Assembly (NCBI GenBank): GCA_949840915.1 | Contig: CATKXY010000003.1 | Coordinates: 1-64,000, forward strand | Source of the DNA: an uncultured Lachnospiraceae bacterium | GTDB taxonomy: Bacteria; Bacillota; Clostridia; Lachnospirales; Lachnospiraceae | Direction: 5' to 3' | DNA length: 64,000 bases | Translations under genes and position numbers: made by a program | Shown: piece by piece, positions 45,719-54,844 of the stretch | Layout: every line of letters begins with the position of its first letter | How positions within the stretch are numbered: position 1 is the stretch's first letter | Notes under the pieces: model-generated | What the model saw: only the letters and a program-made list of their open reading frames with translations | Databases searched by the model: none | Told to the model about the DNA's origin: nothing

Positions 45719-46702
45719 ATGTGTACGGCGGCAGTTTATCAGACAAAGGATTTCTATTTTGGGAGGACATTGGATTATGAGTTCTCTTTCGGGGAGGAGA
45801 TCACGGTGACTCCGCGCAATCGACCGTTTCATTTTCGCTATATGGGCAGTATGGAGCGCCATTATGCGATTATCGGCATGGCTCATGTGGTGGAGGATTA
45901 TCCGCTGTATTATGATGCGGTCAACGAGAAGGGGCTTGCCATGGCCGGCCTGAATTTTGTTGGAAATGCTTATTATAAGGAAACGGCGGCTGACAGAGAC
46001 AATGTGGCGGTTTTTGAATTGATTCCGTGGATCTTGGGGCAGTGTGCCACGGTGAGAGAGGCGGGAAAGCTGCTGGATCGGATGAATCTGGTGGGAACGG
46101 CTTTCAACGATAAACTGCCCACGGCCCAGCTTCACTGGATCATTGCGGACAAAGCGGGGACCGTTACGCTGGAGTCGGTGAGAGAGGGCCTGCGGATCTA
46201 TGAGAATCCTGTGGGAGTTCTGACCAACAATCCTCCCTTTGATCTACAGATGTTTCAACTGAATCAGTATATGAAGCTGTCTGCAAGAGAACCGGAGAAT
46301 CATTTTTCTGACAGACTGGATCTGCATGCTTACAGCCGGGGAATGGGTGCTCTCGGACTGCCGGGGGATTTGTCCTCGACTTCACGCTTTGTCCGTGCAG
46401 CTTTCACAAAGATGAATTCTGTCTCCGGAGAATCCGAGGAGGAGAGTGTCAGCCAGTTTTTCCATATACTTGGTTCCGTGGATCAGCAGCGGGGCTGTTG
46501 TGTGCTGGAAAACGGAAAATATGAGATTACGATCTATACCTCCTGCTGTAATGCGGACAAGGGAATCTATTATTACACCACTTATGGGAATCACCAGATC
46601 ACGGCGGTGGACATGCACAGGGAGAAGCTGGACGGGAGCCTGCTCTTCAGATATCCGCTGATTTGCAGTGAGCAGATCAGACTGCAGAATCGGATGCAGT
46701 GA
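45719..46702 (+). CDS. bsh: Bile salt hydrolase (choloylglycine hydrolase family)
   Basis: An N-terminal nucleophile hydrolase of 327 residues that cuts the amide bond of conjugated bile acids. Starting at 45719 gives MCTAAV, so the nucleophile is C2 after Met removal. R16, D19, N79, N170 (GVLTNNP) and R223 (STSRFVR) fit the family's active-site set. FFHILGSVDQQRG and IYYYTTYGNHQI are typical of gut BSHs; penicillin V acylase is the main alternative. GGAGG seven bases before the ATG supports this start, although the frame stays open to an ATG at 45611. Confidence 0.9.
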   Translation: MCTAAVYQTKDFYFGRTLDYEFSFGEEITVTPRNRPFHFRYMGSMERHYAIIGMAHVVEDYPLYYDAVNEKGLAMAGLNFVGNAYYKETAADRDNVAVFELIPWILGQCATVREAGKLLDRMNLVGTAFNDKLPTAQLHWIIADKAGTVTLESVREGLRIYENPVGVLTNNPPFDLQMFQLNQYMKLSAREPENHFSDRLDLHAYSRGMGALGLPGDLSSTSRFVRAAFTKMNSVSGESEEESVSQFFHILGSVDQQRGCCVLENGKYEITIYTSCCNADKGIYYYTTYGNHQITAVDMHREKLDGSLLFRYPLICSEQIRLQNRMQ

Positions 46703-46766
46703 AGCGGCAAGTCAGGATGACTTTGGAAAATTTTGACAGAAGAATCAGAAGTTGGAGAGACGGAAG

Positions 46767-48104
46767 ATGGATTTGTTTGAATATATGAGACAGGATAAAA
46801 TGGAAAAGGAATCCCCGCTGGCGGCCAGAATGAGGCCCCGCACGCTGGAGGAAGTAGTGGGGCAGGAGCATATTATCGGTGAGGATAAGCTGTTGTACCG
46901 GGCCATCAAGGCAGATAAGATCAGCTCCGTCATTTTTTACGGACCTCCCGGAACAGGCAAGACCACTCTGGCCAAGGTGATCGCCAATACCACAAGCGCG
47001 GAGTTTACACAGATTAACGCAACGGTGGCCGGCAAGAAGGATATGGAGGCGGTGGTGGAAAAGGCCAGGGATATGCAGGGAATGTACGGTAAGCGAACGA
47101 TCCTGTTTATCGATGAGATTCATCGCTTCAACAAGAGTCAGCAGGATTACCTGCTGCCCTTTGTGGAGGACGGTACGGTGATTCTGATCGGGGCTACCAC
47201 AGAGAATCCTTATTTTGAAGTGAACGGGGCTTTAATCTCAAGATCCATTATCTTTGAGCTGAAGCCGATTCCCCGGGAGGCGGTGCGGGAGCTCCTGAAA
47301 AAGGCCGTGTACGATGCGGAGCGGGGCATGGGAAGCTATGAGGCCATTATCGATGATGCGGCTCTGGACTTTCTGGCGGATATTTCCGGCGGCGACGCCA
47401 GACAGGCATTGAATGCCGTGGAATTGGGCGTTATGACCACGGAACGGGGGGCGGACGGAAGGATTCACATAACGCTTGACGTGGCGCAGGAGTGTATCCA
47501 GAAGCGCGCTGTGGGATATGACAAAAACGGCGATAATCATTATGACACGATCTCCGCGTTCATCAAGAGTATGCGCGGCTCTGACCCGGATGCGGCGGTG
47601 TATTATCTGGCGCGGATGCTCTATGCCGGGGAGAGCGTGACCTTTGTCGCAAGGCGCATCATGATCTGTGCGGCGGAGGATGTGGGAAATGCGGACCCGC
47701 AGGCGCTGATGGTGGCCGTCAATGCCTCTCTGGCTGTGGAGCGTGTGGGCATGCCGGAGGCGCAGATCATTCTGGCACAGGCAGCGGCCTATGTGGCCTG
47801 CGCACCCAAGTCGAACGCCGCGGTGGAGGCGATCTCACAGGCCATGCAGGAGGTGGGACGAAGCGGCGGGCTGCCGGTTCCGCCTCATCTGCAGGATGCA
47901 CATTATAAGGGGGCTGCAAAATTGGGACATGGTATCGGTTATAAATATGCTCACGATTATCCGAATCATTATGTGGAACAGCAGTATCTGCCCTATGAGC
48001 TAAACGGCAGAGAGTTTTATAAGCCGTCGGGCAACGGATATGAGGTGAAGATTCAGGAACATATGAGCCGTATCCGCCGGGAGGCGAAGGAACGGCAGGA
48101 TTAG
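46767..48104 (+). CDS. rarA: Replication-associated recombination protein A
   Basis: A 445-residue AAA+ ATPase of the MgsA/RarA family, acting at stalled replication forks. Walker A FYGPPGTGKTTLAK, Walker B ILFIDEIHRF, sensor GATTENPYFEVN, and the C-terminal tetramerisation region (RSGGLPVPPHLQDAHYKGA, then YKYAHDYPNHYVEQQYLP) are all visible. GGAGAG seven bases before 46767 favours that ATG over the TTG at 46752. Confidence 0.95.
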   Translation: MDLFEYMRQDKMEKESPLAARMRPRTLEEVVGQEHIIGEDKLLYRAIKADKISSVIFYGPPGTGKTTLAKVIANTTSAEFTQINATVAGKKDMEAVVEKARDMQGMYGKRTILFIDEIHRFNKSQQDYLLPFVEDGTVILIGATTENPYFEVNGALISRSIIFELKPIPREAVRELLKKAVYDAERGMGSYEAIIDDAALDFLADISGGDARQALNAVELGVMTTERGADGRIHITLDVAQECIQKRAVGYDKNGDNHYDTISAFIKSMRGSDPDAAVYYLARMLYAGESVTFVARRIMICAAEDVGNADPQALMVAVNASLAVERVGMPEAQIILAQAAAYVACAPKSNAAVEAISQAMQEVGRSGGLPVPPHLQDAHYKGAAKLGHGIGYKYAHDYPNHYVEQQYLPYELNGREFYKPSGNGYEVKIQEHMSRIRREAKERQD

Positions 48105-48127
48105 AAGACCGGGACAAAAAGCCGGTA

Positions 48128-48173
48128 GGAATAGGCTGATTCGGAATAGGCCGGATCGGAATAAGCCGGAATC
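48128..48173. repeat. Three 15-bp tandem repeats
   Basis: Three imperfect copies of GGAATAGGCCGGATC in a row (48128-48142, 48143-48157, 48158-48173) lie between the convergent rarA and DUF4364 genes; the last copy reaches the DUF4364 stop. Role unknown, perhaps none. Confidence 0.6.
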
Positions 48174-48687
48174 AGAACAGTTCCCGGGTCAGATACTGGT
48201 AGACGGATTCGCTCTTGGTCTGCCAGTTGTCGCAGATGGAGGCTGCGATCTCCTCTGTGGGAACGGAGAGCGTGAGATTGATCAGGGTGATATCATGCTC
48301 CTTTGCCACCAGCTGCGCCTCATATTCCCCGGATGTGGATTTATAGTAATGGCTCTGCACGGACACATCGTTGCGCAGGGCCATTTCATGTTCCTGAAAG
48401 TAGCTGTCGATGTCCTTTTTGATGGATTCGCCAATGCGGCTGCCGAAATAATGCAGGGTTTGGATGCCCTCCTGAGTGATGGCCAGGTGAGTGCGGTTTC
48501 CGATAATTCTGGGAGAAACCATCCCGGCGTCCGTCAGCTCGCCGACAGCCTGCTGCAGCGTCAGGAAGTTTGTATACTCCCGTTCCAGAATAAAGTCGCA
48601 GATCTGCGATTTGGTCAGGGGAAATGTGACCCGGTTCAACATGTAAAGTACGATCAATTTGTAGAGTGTGAGAGGATCCTGAAGCAT
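48172..48687 (-). CDS. DUF4364 family protein
   Basis: A 171-residue protein of the DUF4364 family, common in Clostridia. The N-terminal half has a winged-helix look (LYKLIVLYMLNRVTFPLTKS, then LQQAVGELTDAGMVSPR and THLAITQEG), suggesting a DNA-binding regulator; the C-terminal half is a beta-rich domain. Target genes are unknown. Confidence 0.85.
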   Translation of the reverse strand: MLQDPLTLYKLIVLYMLNRVTFPLTKSQICDFILEREYTNFLTLQQAVGELTDAGMVSPRIIGNRTHLAITQEGIQTLHYFGSRIGESIKKDIDSYFQEHEMALRNDVSVQSHYYKSTSGEYEAQLVAKEHDITLINLTLSVPTEEIAASICDNWQTKSESVYQYLTRELF

Positions 48688-48727
48688 GGCGTCTCCTTTT
48701 TAATCAGACTTTATTTTGCTATACTAT

Positions 48728-49729
48728 TTAAATCCGGTACCGGTCTCCCTGACAGGCGTCAAGTATGCGCATCTGTCTGTGCAGCGCGTTTAATACGCCC
48801 CGTTTGTCGAGGCTCCAAAGCGGCGCCAGCAGATTCTTCCGGGGGCCGTCTCCGGTGAGACGGTGAATGACAATTTCCGGGGAGAGACAGCGGATACAAT
48901 CTGTCAAAAGACTCAGATATTCGTCACGTTCCAACGGGTGCAGGACAAGAGTGTCTTGTGGGGCCGTATGGCCGGACTGCTGCTGCAGATACAGCGCGCC
49001 TAAGTCTGTGTCCTTTAGGATGTGCAGGAGCTGAAGCTTTACTCCGAAGGGGAGCAGTCTGTTTAGGTACCGTACGCTCTGCAGCATCATCTTTCGGGTT
49101 TCTCCGGGGAGCCCCAGGATCAGATGCACGATCACAGGGATGCCCGCTTGGGACAGCCGGTCACAGGCTTCCTCGAAACAGGGCAGGGAATAACCCCGCC
49201 GTATGAAGTCGGCGGTCTGTGCGTGCATGGTCTGCAGGCCGAGCTCTATCCATATGAATTTATCGGGGAAGCGCTGTTTTAATTCCGTCAGGAGCCGTAT
49301 GACTTCACAGGGGAGACAGTCAGGCCTAGTGGCGACGGAAATGCCGCAGACCCACGGACATGCCAGCGCCTCCTCGTAAATCTGCCGGAGATAGGACACG
49401 GGTGCGTAGGTGTTGGTGTAAGCCTGAAAATAAGCGATGAGACAGGCGCTTTTGTCCGGCGAAAACATGTCCGGTGAAAATTTATCCTGCAGCCTGACAA
49501 GACCTTCCGACAGCTGCGCGTCTATGCTTTTTCCTGTGATGTCCACGGCAAAATCGCCGCTGCCTCCCGCACTGCAGAAGATGCAGCCCCGGGTGCCCAG
49601 CGTCCCGTCCCGGTTGGGGCAGGTCATATGGGCGTTCAGGGCTATTTTATAGCATTTGTGAGAGAGTGTGTTCTTGCACCAGGAGTCCAGAGAATAATAG
49701 GGCTTCCCGTGCCATTCAAGCTGCCGCAT
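48728..49729 (-). CDS. TIGR01212-family radical SAM protein
   Basis: A 333-residue radical SAM protein related to YhcC. The cluster cysteines are C37, C49 and C52 (TCPNRDGTLGTRGCIFCSAG). Further motifs: WIELGLQTMHAQTADFIRRG and VIVHLILGLPGET. The reaction of this group is poorly known. AAGGA six bases before the ATG at 49729 sets the start. It lies nine bases after the malic enzyme gene on the same strand. Confidence 0.92.
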   Translation of the reverse strand: MRQLEWHGKPYYSLDSWCKNTLSHKCYKIALNAHMTCPNRDGTLGTRGCIFCSAGGSGDFAVDITGKSIDAQLSEGLVRLQDKFSPDMFSPDKSACLIAYFQAYTNTYAPVSYLRQIYEEALACPWVCGISVATRPDCLPCEVIRLLTELKQRFPDKFIWIELGLQTMHAQTADFIRRGYSLPCFEEACDRLSQAGIPVIVHLILGLPGETRKMMLQSVRYLNRLLPFGVKLQLLHILKDTDLGALYLQQQSGHTAPQDTLVLHPLERDEYLSLLTDCIRCLSPEIVIHRLTGDGPRKNLLAPLWSLDKRGVLNALHRQMRILDACQGDRYRI

Positions 49730-49738
49730 AGTCAATCC

Positions 49739-50893
49739 TTATTTTGTGATATGGGATTTTACGGCCTGGGCTACCAGCTCGGCCACTCTGGGATCAAAGG
49801 CTTCAGGCATGATGTTGTCCTCGTTCAGCTCCTCTTCGGATACGAGTCCGGCGATGGCATCTGCCGCAGCCAGCTTCATCTCCTCGGTAATCTGTGTGGC
49901 GCGGCCCTCCAGCGCGCCTTTGAAGATGCCGGGGAATGCCACAACATTGTTTACCTGATTGGGAAAATCGCTGCGCCCGGTTCCCACAACTCTGGCGCCG
50001 GCGGCCTTGGCGATATCCGGCATGATCTCAGGCACGGGATTGGCCATCGCAAAGAGAATGGCGTCCCGGTTCATGGAGGCTACCATCTCGGGACTCACGA
50101 TGCCGGGAGCTGATACGCCCACAAAAATATCCGCGCCTCTTATGGCATCGGCCAGAGAGCCGGTCTCATTGTTCAGATTCGTGACTTCTGTCATTTTTTT
50201 CTGCATCCAGTTCAATCCCTCGGTATCTTTGGAGACAATACCGACTTTGTCACACATGAGAACATTGGGGAAACCATAGGTGAGGAGCAGCTTGGTGATA
50301 GCCACGCCCGCGCTGCCGGCGCCGTTTACCACTACCCGGCAGTCCTCCTTCTTTTTGCCGACTACCTTCAGCGCGTTGATGATGCCTGCCAGTACCACGA
50401 TGGCGGTGCCGTGCTGATCGTCATGAAATACGGGGATGTCCAGAATCTCTTTCAGGCGTTCCTCGATCTCAAAGCAGCGGGGAGCGCTGATATCCTCCAG
50501 ATTAATGCCGCCGAAGCCCGGGGCGAGCCAGGTCACAGCCTTGATGATCTCCTCGGTGTCCTGCGTGTCCAGACAGATGGGAACGGCGTTGACGCCGCCG
50601 AATTCCTTGAACAGGACTGCTTTGCCCTCCATGACGGGCATGGCCGCGTGGGGCCCGATATTACCGAGTCCAAGGACGGCGCTTCCGTCGGATATGACGG
50701 CCACCGTATTGGCTTTCATGGTATATTTGTAGGCGGCTTCCCTGTCCTGTGCAATGACCTTGCAGGGCTCGGCCACACCGGGGGTATAGCAGAGTGACAG
50801 GTCCTCTCTGGAATTGACGGGCGCTTTGGCCGTAGTCTCTAATTTTCCGTTCCACTGCTCATGCAGTTGTAGAGCTTTTTCGCTTGTTGTCAT
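49739..50893 (-). CDS. Malic enzyme, short NAD(P)-dependent form
   Basis: Oxidative decarboxylation of malate to pyruvate. At 384 residues it is the short bacterial form without a phosphotransacetylase domain. LCYTPGVAEPC holds the catalytic Tyr; ISDGSAVLGLGNIG, FHDDQHGTAIVVLAGI and VVNGAGSAGVAITKLLL (Rossmann) follow in order. NAD versus NADP preference cannot be read safely. It has a good promoter and leads the radical SAM gene. Confidence 0.94.
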   Translation of the reverse strand: MTTSEKALQLHEQWNGKLETTAKAPVNSREDLSLCYTPGVAEPCKVIAQDREAAYKYTMKANTVAVISDGSAVLGLGNIGPHAAMPVMEGKAVLFKEFGGVNAVPICLDTQDTEEIIKAVTWLAPGFGGINLEDISAPRCFEIEERLKEILDIPVFHDDQHGTAIVVLAGIINALKVVGKKKEDCRVVVNGAGSAGVAITKLLLTYGFPNVLMCDKVGIVSKDTEGLNWMQKKMTEVTNLNNETGSLADAIRGADIFVGVSAPGIVSPEMVASMNRDAILFAMANPVPEIMPDIAKAAGARVVGTGRSDFPNQVNNVVAFPGIFKGALEGRATQITEEMKLAAADAIAGLVSEEELNEDNIMPEAFDPRVAELVAQAVKSHITK

Positions 50894-50937
50894 GGGAATA
50901 CCTCTCTTGATCTGATAAATTTTATAATATGTATCTC

Positions 50938-50966
50938 ATTATAGAACAGTAGATGTTTTTTTGCAA
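50938..50966 (-). promoter_or_regulatory. Promoter of the malic enzyme gene
   Basis: On the minus strand TTGCAA (50966-50961), 17 bases, and consensus TATAAT (50943-50938), 45 bases before the start codon. Confidence 0.7.
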
Positions 50967-50984
50967 ATATTTCCACTATTTACG

Positions 50985-51013
50985 TTTGCTTTCTGTGGAT
51001 TGTATGTTATAAT
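50985..51013 (+). promoter_or_regulatory. Promoter of glyA
   Basis: TTTGCT at 50985-50990, 17 bases, TATAAT at 51008-51013, about 75 bases before glyA. It is divergent from the malic enzyme promoter. No riboswitch is visible in the short leader. Confidence 0.6.
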
Positions 51014-51089
51014 TAGTAACTAGCGTAAGACGCGGAACAATTAAACTTAAAAGTATGTTAAGATTTTATACCTGACAGGAGGACAAAAA

Positions 51090-52328
51090 ATGTATTCATT
51101 GGACGATGTAAAGCTTGTTGACCCTGAGATTGCGCAGGCCATTGTGGATGAGCAGTCCAGACAGAACAGTCATATCGAGCTGATTGCTTCCGAGAACTGG
51201 GTGAGCAGCGCGGTGATGGCTGCCATGGGAAGCCCGCTCACCAACAAGTATGCGGAAGGGTATCCCGGAAAACGCTATTACGGCGGCTGCGACTGTGTGG
51301 ATGTGGTGGAGAATCTGGCTATCGACAGAGCCAAAGAGCTTTTTGGCTGTGATTATGCCAATGTGCAGCCCCATTCGGGCGCACAGGCCAATATGGCGGT
51401 GCAGTTTGCAGTATGTCAGCCCGGTGATACTATCATGGGCATGAATCTGGACCACGGCGGACATCTGACACACGGGAGCCCGGTGAATATGTCCGGCAAG
51501 TATTTTCATATTGTACCGTACGGCGTGAACGATGAGGGCTTTATCGATTATGACAGACTGCGCGGGATTGCACTGGAGGCAAAACCGAAGATGATCATCG
51601 CGGGAGCGTCCGCCTATGCGAGAACGATTGACTTCAAAAAGTTCCGGGAGGTAGCGGATGAGGTCGGAGCGGTACTTATGGTGGATATGGCACATATCGC
51701 AGGTCTGGTGGCTGCGGGTCTGCATCCCAGTCCCATTCCCTATGCCGATGTGGTGACTACTACCACACACAAGACTCTGCGGGGGCCCCGCGGCGGTCTG
51801 ATTCTGTGCAACCAGGCGGCGGCTGACAGATTCAATTTCAATAAGGCTATTTTCCCCGGCATTCAGGGAGGCCCGCTGATGCATGTGATCGCAGCCAAGG
51901 CAGTTTGCTTCAAGGAGGCGTTGAGCGATGAGTTCAAGGCATATCAGAAGGGAATCATCGACAATGCGCAGGCTCTGTGCAGCGGCCTTATGAACCGGGG
52001 GATCAAGATTGTGTCCGGCGGCACGGACAATCATCTGATGCTGGTGGATCTGACCAATTTCGGCCTCACCGGAAAGGCTGTGGAGAAGCTTCTTGACGCT
52101 GCGCATATCACCTGCAACAAGAACACGATTCCCAATGATCCGCAGTCTCCGTTTGTGACCAGCGGCGTGCGTCTCGGCACTCCGGCGGTGACCTCAAGGG
52201 GAATGAATACCGAGGATATGGATCGGATCGCGGAGGCCATCGCAATGGTGGTTAAAGGCGGCGAGGAGAAGGTGTCCGAGGCGAGAGCCATCGTGCAGAC
52301 GCTGACAGATAAATATCCTTTGATGTAA
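51090..52328 (+). CDS. glyA: Serine hydroxymethyltransferase
   Basis: Interconverts serine and glycine with tetrahydrofolate. The 412-residue PLP enzyme shows [34 protein letters not shown], the PLP Lys in [15 protein letters not shown] (about residue 226), and the C-terminal [15 protein letters not shown] precedes the ATG. Monocistronic between a promoter and a bidirectional terminator. Confidence 0.97.
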   Translation: MYSLDDVKLVDPEIAQAIVDEQSRQNSHIELIASENWVSSAVMAAMGSPLTNKYAEGYPGKRYYGGCDCVDVVENLAIDRAKELFGCDYANVQPHSGAQANMAVQFAVCQPGDTIMGMNLDHGGHLTHGSPVNMSGKYFHIVPYGVNDEGFIDYDRLRGIALEAKPKMIIAGASAYARTIDFKKFREVADEVGAVLMVDMAHIAGLVAAGLHPSPIPYADVVTTTTHKTLRGPRGGLILCNQAAADRFNFNKAIFPGIQGGPLMHVIAAKAVCFKEALSDEFKAYQKGIIDNAQALCSGLMNRGIKIVSGGTDNHLMLVDLTNFGLTGKAVEKLLDAAHITCNKNTIPNDPQSPFVTSGVRLGTPAVTSRGMNTEDMDRIAEAIAMVVKGGEEKVSEARAIVQTLTDKYPLM

Positions 52329-52334
52329 GTTTAT

Positions 52335-52380
52335 AAAAGGCAGCTTTGATGCAAAGAGCGTTACATCTAGGCTGCCTTTT
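52335..52380. terminator. Bidirectional terminator between glyA and the serpin gene
   Basis: AAAAGGCAGC (52335-52344) and GCTGCCTTTT (52371-52380) pair over 10 bp with a 26-base loop; A and T runs at the ends let it serve both strands. Confidence 0.65.
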
Positions 52381-52385
52381 GAGAT

Positions 52386-53699
52386 TCAGGGATGATTGAC
52401 CAGTCCTGCGAACAGAGGGACGTTCTCAGCGCCTGTGATGACAAAGACGAACGGGCGGTCGGCGATAAAGTCTGCCTGTTCCTCCGGAGGCATTGCGGCT
52501 CCGCAGAGCATCATGGAAGTATATGCGGCGGCTTCACATCCCTCCTCGTCGATCCTGACTCTTGCGGCGTGGCTGACCCGGGAGAGCCAGGCGGGGGCCG
52601 GGGTCTTGAGTATAGCTGAGAAATCGGCCATATCCGGGTCGAATACATCCGATACTCCCAGTTGCTTCAGACTGCCGGACAGATCCGTATCCCATGAGAC
52701 GTCAAACTTGGGAATGGACAGATTGACTGTGATCAGACTGGTATCTTCCCATTCGGAGGGATGCATCACCAGCCCGGTCAGGCAGGGTTCGTGCTGCAGG
52801 AGCTCCCCGGCGGAGGAGGTTTCGTCCGGCAGCAGCAGCCACATATCGCAGCCGTCGCCAAAGGGCAGCGATATTGCGGCAAAAGAGTCTCCGCGATAAT
52901 ACTTCATGACCGCATGGCGGTTCATAAATTCGCAGGTGATATCTTCCGCTTCGGCGTGAAAAATATCCTCGGTGGTAGCGTTTTTGGAGAACTCATCCTG
53001 CCAGCGGCCTTTGAAGTAGAGCGTGGAAGCCAGAGCCAGAACGGTTTCGTCAGAAAACTTTTGACTGGATATCTGCTGCTCCAGAAGACCGCCGGTCTGT
53101 TCGCCAAGCCATTTCCGATATTTTTGATCCAGGTTGTCGGAGCCCATTTTGCCCTGATAAACAGAGGCATGATAAGACTGGGACAGAATCTTTACCATGT
53201 CCTTTCTGAGTGCGAGATTTTGGTCTGCCCACAGGGAGGCGGCGGGTTTTAGCGTGGAAAACCGATCGTCCCGGTTGTTGCCGTCCCAGAGCTCCTCTAC
53301 ATAGCTGCGCAGCGAAGCCGTGTCCGGCTCACCCAGAATAGACATGAGCTGTGTCCGGCTCCCGCCCTCGGTGAGTTCGGTGAGCATGGCCAGAGCCATA
53401 TAAATATTGACAGGGGAGCAGACACGGTTTTCTTCTTTATTTCCGGTGAGGAGTGTGGAGATCATACAGGCATAAAAATCCTCAGGAGACTCTATGTCGG
53501 GCGGTATCGCATGTGAAGCGGGAATATCCTCACCGGAAGAAGGGACTGCTGACAGCAGTTTTGAGGTAACCGGCAGTGAGGGTACCTCAAAGGATCCGTC
53601 CCCGTATCCCCGGCTGCCGCAGCCCGTCAAATTCCCGGCCAGCGCAGAGAAGATCATGATTGCAGCGATTGCTTTCTGAGATTGTTTGAAAAATATCAT
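52386..53699 (-). CDS. Serpin-family lipoprotein
   Basis: A 437-residue serine protease inhibitor anchored by a lipid: signal peptide with lipobox LTGC and lipidated C27. The serpin fold shows VCSPVNIYMALAML, LALASTLYFKGRWQDEF, and the end DRPFVFVITGAENVPLFAGLV. The reactive loop reads DEEGCEAAAYTSMMLCGAAM; hinge residues are near consensus except Cys at P14 (C388). Counting from the hinge gives Ala at P1, an elastase-like specificity, which is an estimate. AGGAGG before 53699 sets the start. Gut serpins may protect the cell from host or microbial proteases. Confidence 0.92.
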   Translation of the reverse strand: MIFFKQSQKAIAAIMIFSALAGNLTGCGSRGYGDGSFEVPSLPVTSKLLSAVPSSGEDIPASHAIPPDIESPEDFYACMISTLLTGNKEENRVCSPVNIYMALAMLTELTEGGSRTQLMSILGEPDTASLRSYVEELWDGNNRDDRFSTLKPAASLWADQNLALRKDMVKILSQSYHASVYQGKMGSDNLDQKYRKWLGEQTGGLLEQQISSQKFSDETVLALASTLYFKGRWQDEFSKNATTEDIFHAEAEDITCEFMNRHAVMKYYRGDSFAAISLPFGDGCDMWLLLPDETSSAGELLQHEPCLTGLVMHPSEWEDTSLITVNLSIPKFDVSWDTDLSGSLKQLGVSDVFDPDMADFSAILKTPAPAWLSRVSHAARVRIDEEGCEAAAYTSMMLCGAAMPPEEQADFIADRPFVFVITGAENVPLFAGLVNHP

Positions 53700-53905
53700 G
53701 GTATACCTCCTGTTGCATGAAAGTGTTATGTTATGGAACGTATCAAGGCGCTCTTGAGTAATAGGACGAAAAGCGTGAGACAGAGTTCTCCTCTTATGAA
53801 AAAGTTTGGCATATTTACAGATGAAGTATGGAATAATGACAGTAAGATAAAAGGGTAAGAACAAAAAATAATTTCAAGGTCATTATAGTATAGGAGGAAA
53901 AAGAG

Positions 53906-54217
53906 ATGATGAATGAAAGAGATTTGGACGTTTTAAACATTTTGTGGAGAAAGCAGGAGCCTATGATAGTCACGGAGATCGTAAACGAGGGCCACGGTCT
54001 CACCCAGAGTACAGTGACCGCCGTGTTGAGAAAGCTGCTTCATGATGAGATGGTGGAAGTATCGGGAGTCACTCACAGCGGCAAAGTGCTGAGCAGACAG
54101 TACAGTCCTACCGAAGCTTCCAGAGAGGCCATTATCAAGCATATGCTGGATGAATTAAACCGTTTCAGCAATATTGTGACACTGGACGATCTGCGGGAGC
54201 GTCAACAGCAACAGTAG
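53906..54217 (+). CDS. BlaI/MecI/CopY-family repressor
   Basis: A 103-residue winged helix protein: RDLDVLNILWRKQEPMIVTE, QSTVTAVLRKLLHDEMVEV as recognition region, then a dimerising C-terminal helix. No membrane sensor protease (BlaR/MecR-type) or copper gene is next to it, so its target and signal are unknown. GGAGG eight bases before the ATG. A terminator follows. Confidence 0.88.
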   Translation: MMNERDLDVLNILWRKQEPMIVTEIVNEGHGLTQSTVTAVLRKLLHDEMVEVSGVTHSGKVLSRQYSPTEASREAIIKHMLDELNRFSNIVTLDDLRERQQQQ

Positions 54218-54229
54218 TTATAAAGGAAG

Positions 54230-54268
54230 CACTGCCGGACATGCTGCGGCGCGGCAGTGTATTTTTTT
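54230..54268 (+). terminator. Terminator of the BlaI-type gene
   Basis: CACTGCCG (54230-54237) pairs with CGGCAGTG (54252-54259), 14-base loop, followed by a run of seven T. Confidence 0.8.
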
Positions 54269-54269
54269 C

Positions 54270-54298
54270 TTGTATTTTCCGAGCGTATATGTTAGAAT
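54270..54298 (+). promoter_or_regulatory. Promoter of the ACT protein-hom-lysC genes
   Basis: TTGTAT at 54270-54275, 17 bases, TAGAAT at 54293-54298, directly after the preceding terminator and 52 bases before the ACT gene. Confidence 0.6.
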
Positions 54299-54349
54299 AT
54301 CTTTCGTCAGCAAACAAGTGTCCGCTCTGCGAACACAGAAAGGAATACT

Positions 54350-54793
54350 ATGGGAGAGACAGCCAAGTATTTCGTGGTGCGCCGAAAGGCGATTCCCGAG
54401 GTGTTGTTGAAGGTAGTCGAGGCAAAACGTCTTCTGGAGTCGGAGCGGGTTTTGACCGTTCAGGAGGCGGTGGATGCGGTAGGTATCAGCCGAAGCTCCT
54501 TTTATAAGTACAAGGACGATATTTTCCAGTTCCATGACAATTCCCAGGGGACAGTTCTGACACTGACTTTTCAGATGGAGGATGAGCCTGGGATTTTGTC
54601 TGACGTGTTGAAAATTATTGCGGAGTACCAGGCAAATATCCTGACGATCCATCAGAGTATTCCGATCAACGGAATCGCTTCTCTGAGCCTGAGCGTCCAG
54701 GTGCTTAAGACCACGGGGGATGTCTCGAGGATGATAGAACGGATGGAGGATCAAAAGGGTGTCCATCATGTCAAGATTTTGGCCCGGGAGTAA
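54350..54793 (+). CDS. ACT domain protein of the UPF0735 (PheB-like) family
   Basis: A 147-residue protein: an N-terminal helix-turn-helix-like part (ERVLTVQEAVDAVGISRSSF) and a C-terminal ACT domain (about 70-147, LTFQMEDEPGILSDVLKIIA). Proteins of this family commonly stand before homoserine dehydrogenase. It may sense an amino acid and tune the aspartate pathway; regulation is inferred from the ACT domain and the gene order. Confidence 0.9.
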   Translation: MGETAKYFVVRRKAIPEVLLKVVEAKRLLESERVLTVQEAVDAVGISRSSFYKYKDDIFQFHDNSQGTVLTLTFQMEDEPGILSDVLKIIAEYQANILTIHQSIPINGIASLSLSVQVLKTTGDVSRMIERMEDQKGVHHVKILARE

Positions 54794-54844
54794 AGCGGCG
54801 GGGAAAAGGAAATACAATAAAGAACGATAAGGGAGAAAACAGGC

